Positions 35,223 through 47,300 of a DNA stretch of 64,000 nucleotides are shown here, in pieces (positions within the stretch are counted from its first letter, which is position 1; each line of letters begins with the position of its first letter). The translations under genes were made by a program, and so were the position numbers. The notes beneath the pieces were generated by a model. That model saw only the letters and a program-made list of their open reading frames with translations. It was not told where the DNA came from and did not search any database. The DNA lies in NCBI GenBank assembly GCA_029876055.1, contig CM056875.1, forward strand, positions 8,085,001-8,149,000. Reading direction: 5' to 3'. The DNA is from Madurella fahalii. Taxonomy: Eukaryota; Ascomycota; Sordariomycetes; Sordariales.

Positions 35223-36956
35223 TTAGACGTCTCGCCAGACATCTCTGTAACGAGCCCATTTTTGGAACCCTGGCTTTGTGTGAGTAGGCAGTTGAGGAGC
35301 TGAGGTGTCGGGCAGAGCTCACCCATGGACTGGAAGCCTTCGTCTCCCCCTTTAACCGCGTCAATGATTAGCTTATTTATCCCTTGCCCGGCAAGGACGC
35401 GGATGCAATTGTCGAGAAGTCTAATCATGATAGCATCTCGCTTGTTCGCGATATTCGGTTTATCGTCTGGGAAGCGGCAGTTAGTTAGCGCGCTTGCATG
35501 CACTGTACGAGAACGATTCCGCAGGCGGTCACATACCACTGATACAGACGCATGTAACGCCACCGGCGTCGCCCGCAATCGTGCTAGCCCATGGCAGGTC
35601 TTCAGCCACAGGACTGTCGGTGTTCCTAGCGTAGGTTAAGGCGACTGCAACAATGCTATCTCCTTCGATGCCGAGGACTATGTCTCGAATGTTTATCGTG
35701 TTTGCCAGTTTGGCGTATTGATCGTACCATCCTACATAGTCCTTCCTCCTGGACTCCTTCTCGACGAACTCCAGCACCATGTCGAACTCGGTAAACTCGC
35801 ATCGCCGGAAAGTCTGGCCACACGGCATCAGACCCGCCGCCGGCCAGTCGTTAAAGTCGAGAAACCAGTCACAAACTTCCTGCCCCGTGCCGGGGGCTGT
35901 AGACTGAGGCTTAATCGGCCAGCCACGCCGTCGAAACCAGTCTTCGGAAGGTGCGTCAACTGGCAGCCCGTAGAATAGCCGGGGAAAAGTGCTTCCCAGT
36001 TGCAAGCGGCGGACGCCGCGTGTCTTTGTAAGTTGGCTCAGGGCATAGTTGTGCAGGCTCAAGCCGATCCCTCGTTGCCGGCATGACGGACGCACGAGGA
36101 GCACTGCCATGGAACCGATTAAACGTTCACCTCCGCTATCGGCATAGGTGGTGTAGGTCGCGCAGAAGCCGAGCAGTTGGGAAGACCCCGGCTCTCGGAC
36201 GACGTAGTGCATCGCGTATCCGTCACGGCGAAGCAGCGAGTCGAATTGGTAACGGCCCAGATGGAAGGCCTCGGGGAGACACTGGCGCCACAGGTCGAAG
36301 GTCGCAGACATGTCGCGGTTCCCGTCCCATACCTCAACGCGCCAGGTGCTTGGCGGCATGATGAGATTCTGCACATTCGGTCCCGTCGTGCTCTGCTTCC
36401 CCGGCGGACTAAAGATGACATCGGCAACAGTTTCCATATCGGACGGGGCGAAGCTGGGCAACTCTATTATCGTGGGGAATGATTTCTCAATCGGCCCTAA
36501 TTCTTTAATGTTGCAGCAGGCCACGATGATCTGGGGTCGATGCTCGCACAGAGCTCGGGTGATCTCAGCGATCGTGACCTGCGAGAGCTGTCCGTGACGG
36601 GGAGGGCCCGAGATGACAAAGACCACGGTAGAAGCTAGCCTGATGTGCACGACGTGAGTGCCGGTGATCCCGTTGCGCGGGAGATACGGGACATGGCGGA
36701 CCCATGGATGATATCTGGCCAGCGCCTTCCCCAGAGGCTCGAATGGGTCGCTGGGGGGTTCCTTGGGACCATGATTCAGCGGGCTTACGCTGGGGACGAC
36801 CCCCGGGGTCAGAAGCAGGATGAGGTCGCGATCTTTGAGTTGTTTTGAGAGTGGGAGGCAAGACTGTGAGTCTTGAATCACGGCTACTCCTCGCCGGCTT
36901 GTGGCATCCATCTCTCTCAGGCCGGCCTCACTGACACGAAGTCCCGAAGAGCTCAT
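35223..36956 (-). CDS. GNAT acetyltransferase with GH3 C-terminal lead: free-standing half of a GH3-GNAT fusion
   Basis: Exons 36956-35537, 35466-35323 and 35269-35223 sum to 1611 bases, 536 residues, all in frame. In many filamentous fungi one protein of about 900 residues joins a GH3 beta-N-acetylglucosaminidase to a GNAT acetyltransferase (family knowledge). Here residues 1-200 look like the C-terminal part of the GH3 half (RRGVAVIQDSQSCLPL, DLILLLTPGV, FEPLGKALARY). The GNAT part follows with the acetyl-CoA loop RQRGIG at residues 293-298. A closing block runs GGVTCVCIS-DDKPN, DAVKGGDEGFQSMG, FQKWARYRDVWRDV, as in the fusion proteins. The GH3 catalytic domain is missing: the 300 bases before the ATG and the wider upstream DNA show no such sequence. 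All splice sites and the frame are intact. So it is either a working free GNAT protein or a recently cut remnant. The substrate is unknown. Confidence 0.82.
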
Positions 36957-39438
36957 TATAAATTAAAAGTAGATGCTATCCCCGTAACGGTCAGCGAGTT
37001 CTGTCCACACCCTTGATGGAAGCAGAAGGGGGTTATGAGCTTGGGCCAAGGGGTGCTCTCTCAGCTCACTCACCGACACTCCTTGGACGAAACCTGCAAC
37101 AATGCCGCATTGCCGTATATAAGTAGGCCGTCATCAGGATGCTCGTCAGAGTCGCGTGGTCCCCGGTAGACGCCCGTCGGGGTGGCGAGTGGGATATGGG
37201 GATGAGAGTGGGCGACGGCTTACAGCGTCGATGAGTGAGGAGGTGGACAGAAGCAATGCGTGGTGGCACCGAATGACGGGGACATTGGTAAGTGTTATGG
37301 GCTCTTCAGCCCTTGCCAGAATGCCTCCTACGGGGCGGAAGTCGAGGTGCAGAGCAGCGAGGTTGCCGAAGGATTCGCTCGCTCATCGGAAGAGCCAAGA
37401 TCGGGCCCAATGGGAGCGGCAGGGGGGCAGTTGGGGGTTGCACAGGGGCAGGCCGCGTCGGCAATGGCAGACGTGTGATTATGTATGTACTGTATGTAGC
37501 AGAGCAGGGTTGCCACTTTCTCTGCAATATTGCAGGAGTGTGTGTGACACGCCAGGACCTTAGGACTTGTGGAAGTGGCCGGCTCGGGTTTTCTCTTTTA
37601 GCCCCGACCAGGCCTCCCCCAACGGTAGGTATTAGACGCGGCCTGAGAAGTTGGCGGTCCTGTCAGCCTTCCGTCCTCGGGGTTTGCATGACCGGGTGTC
37701 GGCCTGGCAGCCGCCATCATTGGTCGGTGACGAGCAGGCTATAGTCATGGTGTGCGCCTGGAAAAACACTTCAGGGTGGTACAGGATGAGCGCGCGGATA
37801 TTTTGTCAAAAAAAGATGCATGACAGCGGCCACCAACAGCCGTGCCCTTTGGACGTTGGCGGGCTCAGCATTGCACAACAGGCTCGCCGCTGTCGACCCC
37901 TGTTCGGGAAGCTCAAATGTTGGAAGCAGTTGTCCTGTACAGGCGCCACCAACGCTGACCACAATCGACATGGGGCGTGCGGCGATGGATAGGCAATGAC
38001 GATACGGGCCGGCCGAGGCGGAATGGGTTACACAGGGAAAAAAAGTTTCGCTGTTGCATCGAGAACTTGGTTAAACGTGAGCAGGCATGCCGTGTCGCTG
38101 GCCGCGGCGCCGTGATTCGCCGGCCAAGAAGTTGAAGACACCGGCATGTCACCTGTCGCATGGAAAAGATATGACTTCACCACCCCAGGAGGCGGCCGCA
38201 GTTGAGCAGACGGCATCCGATTCTGCTGCCGCCAAGGCTGCGTGGCACAAGAGAGCCGGGAGCTAGTAGGCAGAAGCCGGGGGCCGGAAAGGAAAAAGGA
38301 AGGGGAGGGGGGGGGGGGGGGTTGGTTGGTTTGTGTGACTTTGTCTGAGAGATGCCGCATACGACAGCAGGGAAAGAAAAGAGAGCAAGAGAGAGAGAGA
38401 GAGAGAGGGAGGGAGAGCGAGAGAGAGGGAGAGAGAGAGTGGCTGAATCCAGTTCCTGACCGAGAACCTGATCTACGACCGAAGACAACACGCAAGGGAG
38501 GACTTGATTTTCTTAACTTGGCACTGGTTGGGGGAAAGCAAGCCTCCGTGGGGGTTGGTACATAGATCAAACTCGAATTGGCGATCGCCCTGAATTACGA
38601 CGACGCACCAGACTGGGCAGAGCAAATCGGTCAAGTCTGAAGTGGATGCAGTAAACTCGGGGCAACCAGACCGAATGCGCTTGAAAGAGAGCATCTCGTT
38701 CCGGCGGGTGTGTCGCTTCGCAGCGACTTGCAGAAAGACGGCCAATCCGGACAAGCCGCCTGGAGTACGCAAGTAGCCAAACTGGCGCGAGTCGGCCAGA
38801 GGCGGGCAAAAAGTGTGGTGACACAGGCGGGGGCCCAGATTGACCGTTCAGGAACATGGGGGAACTCTTAGCTGCCTGTCGGGAGATGGGGAGAACGGCC
38901 TTTTCCTTCCTTGCGACCCTGCTTAATGCACCCCGTCCGCGGCAGGCAAGACTGTCGTCCCAATACCTCATCCCATTCGGGAAGGCACAACCTCTTCTCG
39001 CTCCGTGCAGTGTCTGAACACCGTCAGGTTACGGTATCCAATGGTGGCCTGAGAGCCAGTCGCGTCGGACAGCAATTGGCCCGTCTTCCGCATTGCATCC
39101 CAAGTAGGTAATCCATGTGTAATAAGTTTCAGAGTATCTGGATGTTGTGGTTGTTGTTATTTGTTGTCCGAGCTCACCGGCTCGCCCCACACTCGCCATC
39201 TTTAGCAATCTTAATAAGGCGGTTATGTAAGCACAGCCGTTCGCTTGCTCCGAGCGCGTTGGGGATCGATGCAAGGGCCCGTGCTACCCTGTCAGGTAAG
39301 CTGTACTCGGCACCTGGTGTCAGAGTTGCGCCTCATCCACTCGCTCGCTGATGAATGCGCCGCAACATCGAGTAATAATCATGCCGTGACCCAATTGCGG
39401 ACCCACTAGAACACGAGAGGAACAGAAGCCCGGGAACA
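36957..39438. other. Divergent intergenic region between the GNAT gene and Mis6
   Basis: 2.5 kb with no recognisable gene and no trace of the expected GH3 domain. A G-run and GA-rich repeat lies at 38304-38440. Confidence 0.5.
38304..38440 (+). repeat. G-run and (GA)n tract
   Basis: A run of about 14 G at 38307-38321 and, from about 38387, (GA)n with GGGA interruptions. The length of such G runs is prone to sequencing error. Confidence 0.85.
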
Positions 39439-41919
39439 ATGTCGTCCTCGGGAGGCGACACGCTCGACCATCTCTTGGAGGATCTCGAGGCGGGTAGGTA
39501 GCCGCCTTCCGAATTTCCATGACAACGTTAGAAAATGCGAGCTGATGATCCAGGCAGCCTCCAAGGTGCCCGCAAAACGCCGCAAAACCGGCATTAAGTC
39601 GGCCGTCGAGAGTACAACCTCGGTCCTCTACGACAGGGGCGCATTGCCAGATGAACTGGCCCGCCTTGTCGACCTGCTGACCGTCCGCAACCATCTGGAT
39701 CAGGCAAGCCTGGCAGCCATTGTCCGGAACCTGTATCCGTCGGCAAAGGTCAGCGATGAGACCGTATTACGCATCATTGGCGCCCTGGGACATGGCCACC
39801 TTAAGCCCTCCCTGCCGCTGCAGGGCCTGTTTCTCAGATGGCTCGTGATGGTCTACCACCTGTTAGAGAACCCGGCTGTCTTGTCGCAGACCTATGCGGT
39901 ACTATTTAACCTGCTCGATACCGCCGCCATCAGGTATGACTAAGTGCCGGTTTGCGACTCCCAAGAGAGACCCCCGCTGACCCGCCCGCAGACCGCAGCT
40001 GTGCCATCTCCTTGCCCTGGTGACGAGACGGAAACATGTGAGGCCATTCCGAATACAAGCCATGTAAGTCGATGCCTGTATTGCGGGACGCCCTCCGGGC
40101 CGACTGTGTTAATGGTGTAACTCCAGCTTGAACCTTTTCCGGCAAACAGGCGGCGACCCGCACATGACAGGTCTCTTGCGCGTGTTCAAGAACTACTACC
40201 CAGAAATTATTGTAGGCGAGGTTACAAAGGGCCGAGCGGCCGCTTTCAAGGTACGGCTAGCCCCCAACGCCGTCGGTAGCGTTAAGATTGACAAGCATAG
40301 CATCCTGATCCGCAATGGCGGGCAAGACTCGACGAGATCCGGCAGCAACACTCTGCTCGCCAGGATGAGGCAGGCATTAGAAACGGCTTTGCTGTGAACC
40401 ATGCCCTGGGTAGTCGCCTAAAGGGGACGAAATCCCTCTTGCCAACCGTCCGCACCCTACACGCTCAAGAGGTGAGGCACTCTATGAGCTTCGAACAATC
40501 CTTAATGTAGCATCTGTTGACGAGCTTTTAGAACTCTGTCACGCTAGAGGAGATTGACAATGCCGAGTCATTTGCGAAGAATCTAGAGAAGATCGAGCTG
40601 CCTACCCAGCTTGTGGCTGTCTTGGCTGACCCCCTCCTCCAAAAATTCTTGCTCCTCCGGCCGGACGCTGAGGCGTCCTCCCGCATCACCAACTGGTTGA
40701 TGGCATGTTTGGGCGATGTGGCGAGCGGAGACGCCGACTCGGGCCTCTTACTCGACATGCTCGAGGTGGCCCATGACTATGCGATGAGCACTAAGGTCTG
40801 TGTAATTTCACTTATCTGCGCCTCTTGCTTGGCTAACTGACGGCAGACGTTGCCACCGTTGCTTCTCATGTTCTTTGGGGAGTTTCTCAGGCTGTGGGAT
40901 GGCTCAGATAAGCGGGACATGGTCCTTGAAACCTTGAGCTTTGCTCCGTTGACGGACTTTCAAGGTAAAGTATTTGCCCCTTGTTTTGATAAGAGGCGCT
41001 AACAAGGCCACCAGGATTCCGTCCAACACTGCAATTGCTGGAGAACTCGATGTTGGATGGCACCGCGGCGTCTCAAGCATCGCTTTTAAAATTTTACACC
41101 CTCCTGGTCCGGCGATGGACAATTACCATGAAGGCTGCAGACCGTCTTGATTTCCTGCCAGTGGCCTCGCTGCCGGACCTTGTCGAACATGTTAACAAAC
41201 TTACCCTCACTCTTACACAAACCTCCCCGACCGTCGGCGCATACCTGGACATCCTCGATTTCTACGAATCCACCGCAGCTATCTATTCCGAGCCGAAACT
41301 CCTACAGCACATCGACATCACCATCCCGCCTCCTCTGCTGGTGTACCGCCTGTACTTTAGCCCTTCGCTGACAGTCGTGTCCCGGTTATCTGGCATCCTT
41401 GCTACATACAAACGTGCTTGGGAGGCCGTCATGTCTCCGTCGGTGACACGGCAACTCACGCGGCGCGAGCGCGAGCAGATCAACGTGTTCAACGGGTTCC
41501 TCATGGACCTCTGCAACTGTCTGTGGCGCGGGCGTGCCTTTTCCACGACGGACCTCAACGCTCAGGGTTGCCGCATACCCCAGTCCGTCCAGCCCGCGCT
41601 CGAAACGTACCTGCGCGCCGCCGATTCAGACCTGTCGCTAGGGACAATCTTTGGCTTGTCGCACTCCCCCATACTCTGCCTGCAGTCAATCTCGTACGTG
41701 AGGGGGCTAGAAGATGCAGATATCGACGTGCGAACCAGGCACGCCGGGCCAGTCACTCAGGCCTCCTTGGGTCATTTGGCCCACCGGGGAGGCTTGAGAC
41801 TGCCCTGGCAAGAGTACCGGTCCGGCGTTTTGGCCTATCTGGAATCGAAGGGCTTCCCCGGCATTCCAGAGCTGATGTACAATACGATGAAGAATCTCAT
41901 GAAGGCGAGAAGAGCATGA
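39439..41919 (+). CDS. mis6: Mis6/CENP-I inner-kinetochore protein, with one apparent frameshift
   Basis: Mis6 (CENP-I, yeast Ctf3) is part of the constitutive centromere network on CENP-A chromatin (family knowledge). Exons: 39439-39493, 39558-39933, 39992-40063, 40127-40471, 40532-40795, 40847-40964 and 41015-41919. Features: a basic KVPAKRRK stretch, RPQLCHLLALVTRRKHVRPFRIQAI, then GGDPHMTGLLRVFKNYYPEIIVGEV, which is typical of fungal Mis6, and a helical C-terminal half ending YNTMKNLMKARRA. The exons sum to 2135 bases, one short of a multiple of three. The gap is at the A run 40381-40383: one frame gives RQALETALL-stop, the other picks up at NGFAVNHALGSRLKGTK and continues cleanly through all later exons. 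One more A would give RQALENGFAVNHA and a 711-residue protein. Since the other six exons are clean, a base-call error is more likely than a dead gene. It converges with CAF16, 232 bases apart. Confidence 0.88.
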
Positions 41920-42151
41920 GATCTAGCACGTCCACGTTACTAAGATACCCCAAACAAATGGAATAAATGATTGTTGCATTGCCTGTGTGTCCAGATACTG
42001 CGCTTTTTGATCGGCCTCCTTTGGCGCATACGTTTAAGTCAAGCCCCATGTTAAATGCCGCCTGGGTATCATGTTAAAAAGTTGAAGCCTCCATCTCCGA
42101 ACCTCGTTCAGCCGACCGAACGAATCATCCCCATGTCCCGCGACCACTTCG

Positions 42152-43027
42152 CTATCTATCCTCCTCTTTCGCCGCCATAGACTCTAATCCATAGCCCCCA
42201 ATGCCTGAAACGGTATACGTCCACCCCTCAGGACCTCGTTTGTGCTGATTCCTCGGGCCCCTCTCTTTCAAATCATCCCGCAGCCACCTCAGCACCAACT
42301 CGCCCAGCTTACTATTCCCGGGCACGCCCACCATCTTCTCCTCCCCGCCCTCATCCACCTCTCTCAGCATCTCCTCGGCCAATCCCCAGCCTTTCACCCT
42401 TCCCAGGTGCATATGCACCAGATGCGTCGGCCACCCGGCCAAATTGTCCAGAATGTGTGTGGCATAGACGACGGTGCACTCCCTCGTCTCCGTCTCCCTC
42501 CTCAGGAAGCCCAGAAACTGGGCCCGGCTCCACACGTCCAGGTCCACCGTGATCTCGTCCAGCAAGAGCACCGTCCACGGCCGGATCAGGCCCATGGCCA
42601 GCTGCACGCGGCGCCGCTCGCCGTCCGACACGGCGTGCATCCGCCACGCCGTGTCGATGTCCAGCACCGCCACCAGCTCGTCCCGCCGCTCCGGGTACGC
42701 GTCCCCGCCCACCGACCGCAGCAGCTCCCCGACGCCGATGTCGGTCCGCACGATCGCGTTGAGCACCCACTCCAGCCCCAGGTACGTCACGCCCTCGAGG
42801 CCGTCCTTGAACGGGTCCACGCCCGAGACGCGGATCGCCCCCGCCGGCGCGAGGCGCTTGCCCGCGAGCAGGCGCAGCAGCGTCGTCTTGCCGGCGCCGT
42901 TGGCGCCGATGAGGAGGGTGCGCGAGCGCGGCGGCAGGGAGAGGGTGATGTTGGACACGCCCGTGTCGTGGTTGGGGAAGGTGTAGGTGAGGTCGTTGGT
43001 CTCGATGGTGGGGGGTAGCGGCGTCAT
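42152..43027 (-). CDS. CAF16: CAF16-type single ABC ATPase, CCR4-NOT associated
   Basis: Single-exon gene of 291 residues from the ATG at 43027. Caf16 is a soluble ABC protein that associates with CCR4-NOT and the mediator in yeast (family knowledge). Motifs: Walker A GANGAGKTT at residues 41-49, an unusual signature VSDGERRR at 133-140 in place of LSGGQ (a Caf16 hallmark), Walker B TVLLLDEIT at 152-160 and the switch His in YATHIL at about 191. There is no membrane segment, so it is not a transporter by itself. The DNA is very GC-rich and long antisense open frames here are shadows. Confidence 0.95.
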   Translation of the reverse strand: MTPLPPTIETNDLTYTFPNHDTGVSNITLSLPPRSRTLLIGANGAGKTTLLRLLAGKRLAPAGAIRVSGVDPFKDGLEGVTYLGLEWVLNAIVRTDIGVGELLRSVGGDAYPERRDELVAVLDIDTAWRMHAVSDGERRRVQLAMGLIRPWTVLLLDEITVDLDVWSRAQFLGFLRRETETRECTVVYATHILDNLAGWPTHLVHMHLGRVKGWGLAEEMLREVDEGGEEKMVGVPGNSKLGELVLRWLRDDLKERGPRNQHKRGPEGWTYTVSGIGGYGLESMAAKEEDR

Positions 43028-44329
43028 TTTTTGATGGTGAGTGAGGGGCCGGCGGAGGATGAGTGAGACGTTGACGAGAGGAGTTCAAGTGAAGGTTGAA
43101 GGGTGAAAGGGCAAAATGTAAATATATATATATATATAATATCAATAATATGTGATGGATAGGGCGTGATAAGACTAATCCCGGTGACTCAATGAAGACG
43201 GAGATCTCGGAGATTATTCAAGAATGGCGTCAACTGGCTCGGTGCGGTTTGAAAAAGCGGAGCATCCGCTGCGGCGGTCGCATCTCGCCCCCAAGTGGCG
43301 ATCCACGGTAATTCACGAGACCATATAAAGCTATCACGATATCTGTCATGTACGATCATAGAACAGAAAAAAAGAAGGAAAAGAGAGAACATGGTTGTCA
43401 AATTCATGACTGAATTCTCGCTGTCTTGGCCCTCAAAAGCATCTCTTTGCGGACCTTAGCAAGCACCAAAATGTGCTGTTGTGCAGGACCACCGACGACT
43501 GTTGCGCAAAGTCACCTCGAGCAACCGAAAGCTACGATTATAGTATACACGTTGCCGTTCTCTTACGAAAAACCCAACAATGGACACAAAAACACACACA
43601 TTCATACATACAAACAGACATAGAGACAGAGATCCAGCCAGCACCAGCAGTAGGCATGATCCGTTGATTTTCCGACTTGAGGATTCGGGAGATTTTCATC
43701 ACAAAAACTGCACACACACACGCATCATCAAAATCAAATCAACCCAGAAACTCGGCGAATCGAACTGATTATTTCCCCCCTCGTCCCTACTGGCTACTCA
43801 GTACACGACCTCCCTGCCTCCAGTCCAGTCATTCCGGTATGTACCGTGCAAGTACTACTACCCCCAATCATATCCACTCATCCGTCCATCACATCTCAGG
43901 TATGTCCGTCCATCCATTCACCGCCGAGTTCAAGAACCCCCTTCTCCACAGGCCCCATTAAGGTAAACTAAGTTACAGAAACGCCCCTGTATGCAAACCC
44001 AACCTCGCTTTGCCTGCCTGCTGTGCGCCGGTCCGGCTATATGAATCGAAAAGTGAAAAAGAAAAAAAAAAGAGTCGCCCATTACAAAAACCGCACAGAT
44101 ATGCTCAAAATCAAGGACAGACAAACCAACAAACAAGCCCCTCGCCGAGAGTCTCCAGGCGTAAGGTAGGGTAGTGAAAAAAGAGAAGGGAAAAAAAAAA
44201 AGGTTCAGCCCTCATATATCCATCCATTCATCCATCAATACATCAATCCCTCCATCCGCCCATCAAAAGACAACCCACCCTGCCGATTCAAAGGAGGTTA
44301 ATGTTTTTGAAAAGAGAGAGATCAGAATC
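43028..44329. other. Intergenic region between CAF16 and CYK3
   Basis: 1.3 kb, both genes on the minus strand, so it holds the CYK3 3' end and the CAF16 promoter. It contains an (AT)n microsatellite at 43120-43139, short CA repeats near 43580-43730, and CATCCATC-type repeats at 44215-44270. No gene seen. Confidence 0.5.
43120..43139 (+). repeat. (AT)n microsatellite
   Basis: About nine AT units roughly 95 bases upstream of the CAF16 start, in its likely promoter or leader. Confidence 0.9.
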
Positions 44330-47300
44330 TCACCCTTCGCAAACCCACTCGGCAAACACGCACCACCTCGCCGTCCGATCAGCCAGCACCAAGCCCCTCC
44401 AGACGCCGCGCTCCGAGCACTTGATGATCGTCTCCCACACCCCGCCGTCGCCCGCCTCCTCGTCGCTCAAGAGCGGATTGGCCGCGGGCGAGCTCACGCC
44501 TTTCCCGCTTAGCACGCCGCCGATCCCGCGCCTCTCCTCCTTGCGCATCAGCCGCAGGATCTTGCCGCCGGGCGTCTGGATCGCCAGCTTGGCAGGTTTC
44601 TTGGAGGAGGACGACGACGACGATGCGGGACCGCCGCCGCCGCTGACCGATGTCACCACGGTGCTCGGGTTCGACCCGGCCGCGCTGCTCGTCATGCTCA
44701 TCGCGCTGCTAGGGCGCAAAAAGGGGATGGGGCTGGCGGCGCGCGAAGGGCTGGTGGCGGCGGCGGCGGCGGCGGCTGTGGCGGGGTTGACCGAGGCGGG
44801 CGAGCTCGGGTGCTGGCGGATGGCAAAGACAAAAGTGTTATTCAGCGCGAGGCGCTGGCACTGGGGCTGGACGACGTAGATGTCGTGGCGCTGGGCGTGC
44901 GGCGTGGGGTGGCGCGTGACGAACTCGTAAGGGGGGTTCTCGCCCGTGTGGATGATGGGGAGGGCAAAGGCGAGCGGGTGGGGGATGTCCTTGATGCTGT
45001 GCATGAGGCCGCGCTTGCCGGCGTAGATCTTGAGCGTACCCGTACCCTCGTCGCCGGGCAGCAGCGCCTTGACCGTGTACCGCTTGACGCCGCCGAACCA
45101 CTCCGCTTGGGCGAGGGCGCGCTTCTTAACCGTCTCGCCCGACTCGAAAAAGTCGCCATCTGAGTCGCGCGAGTAGGCGCGCACCTCGACTTCGGCGGCC
45201 ACCTCGACGTCGGGGGGGACGCTGAACTTGACGTGCACCATCTCGAGGTCCTCGATCCGCGTGAGCGACGTGTTGTAGTCGACCATCTGCAGGCCGTTCC
45301 TGAAGAACGGCGGGCAGGCGCAGGGAAGGTTGAGGAGGACCTCGTGAGCAACCGGCGGGCAAATGTGCTGCTGTTCGTGGTGTTCGGGTATGTGCGTCCA
45401 GCAGATCTCGGTGGGCCGCGCGAGGAACCACCACGTGTCAGCGCTCGAACTGCTAGCGCTGGAGTAGAGGCTCCTTCGAGGATTAGTCGGACTGGCAAGG
45501 CAGCAGTCCATTATCCGCCATTCGTTGTCAACCAGTACGGCATTCCACCAGTGGTTGGACCGGGGCATGACATTGACGTCCGGGATCTCCCCGGGTGTCT
45601 TCAGATAACCGCGGACGATTTCGCAGCTGAGGCCGACTGCGGCACACATCTCCAGCACCAAGGTTGCATACTCTTCGGCACACGCCCGCTTCGTCTGGAT
45701 GACACGCCGCGTGTCCGACGGGCCGTCAAAGTCCTCCTCCCAGCAGATCTGCTCGGTGACCCAGGTAAAGATGGCCCGAAGCCGCTGGACGTCGCTGCGA
45801 TATGGCCGGCATACGTACGTCGTTGCCAACGTAATCGCAGTGGTAGTCGGAGGGAGGTTGGTGATGAAGCGCGAATTCTTGTCCACCTGGCTCAGATTGA
45901 TGGCTGCGTAATTGATCGGCTCGGCCACTGGCATGCCGTCGGCCCCCTCATCTCCTTCGATACTGTTGTACAGCTCATCCACGGGATCTAGCGCCGGGTA
46001 ATCGAGCATCTGGCACCGCTCTCTTCTCTCGATGCGTTCATTCTGGCTGAGCGAGTTGGACCGGTTCACATCTCGCCGGACCTGGACCCAGTCGACGCCT
46101 CCCCCAAGCCCAGTTTCCCTCCCGTGCTCGCGGATCTTCTTGTTAGGGAGGGCGACTGTAGATAGAGAAGTAAGAGCCGGCGTTGAACGGTTGGATGGGG
46201 CCGCCTGGGCAGAGCTAGCTCCTGCGGCGGCTATGCTGCCCCTGGTGCTTGCAACGCCTGTCTTCGCAGACTCAAGGATCCGCTTGATGAAGTTCTGCTT
46301 CTTGGGCTTTGGCTGCACGAGGCCTCCTAGCCCGGGCATGGCGTCATCCTGGAAGCCTATCTGCGACTTGGAGCGCGGGTCGCCCGACGCGTGGCTGCTG
46401 TGGTATGTGACGCCCGTGAAGGGCGTCTCCGGCCGATCTGATTCCAGATCCCGCATAGCCAGTGCGCTCTGCGCGCGGCTCCGGGTTTTCCTTGCGAGAC
46501 TGCCGGCGCTTGTCGCGCTAATGCCTCCTGCTGACGCACCACTCATCAAGCTTCGGTCGGTGCTCTGTGTGGCTGACGAGCTGTTCGTCGAGTTGGTTTT
46601 ATTGGTGAACGTCCTGTTGAGAACCTGCCGGCCCATGTCGTATGCGGACTTTTTATGTCGTAGCTTCTGCTCCGGCTGCGCGTGCGTGTCCATGGAAGAC
46701 TTTGGCCTCTCGAACAATTGACCTTTGGGAGGCGGAGTCGGTCCTTTGCCTACATCGACCATGCTCTGGTTTTGCTGGTGCATGGTTCTTAGTCTCGACT
46801 CCATTCTCTCGACGTAATTGCTAAGCTGCGGGAGTGGCTGCTCTTGGTAGCTGCCGTGATGAGTCGGCTCTTGGGAGGATTCCGCACTGCCACTGTATGT
46901 CTCATAGCCCTCGTCGACGTGGTGCGGTATGCCCATGGAGCTCTGAGGACGGTTCTGCTGGTCCCGCTTTTTTTTCAACCGCTGACGTATCATATCGAAC
47001 GATGCTGGAGACCAAGGATCCAAAGTCGGCTCGGGGGATGCCGTCTCTCTGCCTGCGCCTAATGCATCAAGTTGCTCCATCACATCATCCATGGCCTCTC
47101 TGAGAGGTGATGGCGTTAGCCCTTCCCCCCTCCACCGGGGGATGGAGGACAGGGAGACGGCACCCTGGGGGTATGATAACCTGAAGCCTTGCTGGGATCG
47201 TACGGTATGTACGACGCGTTTGAGTTTTGCCTTGACTTGTACTCGTACGACGTATTAGAGCGCTCTCTTGTTAATGTCGAGTGCTCCCTCGACAGGCCAC

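Noticed and set aside
35223..36956. Complete GH3 beta-N-acetylglucosaminidase
   Set aside because: Only the C-terminal lead of the GH3 half is present; the catalytic domain is missing.
42242..43018. Long plus-strand open frame rich in His, Pro, Arg and Gln
   Set aside because: Antisense shadow of CAF16; the minus strand has Walker A, Walker B and signature motifs.
45233..45991. 252-codon plus-strand frame
   Set aside because: Antisense to the transglutaminase-like part of CYK3.
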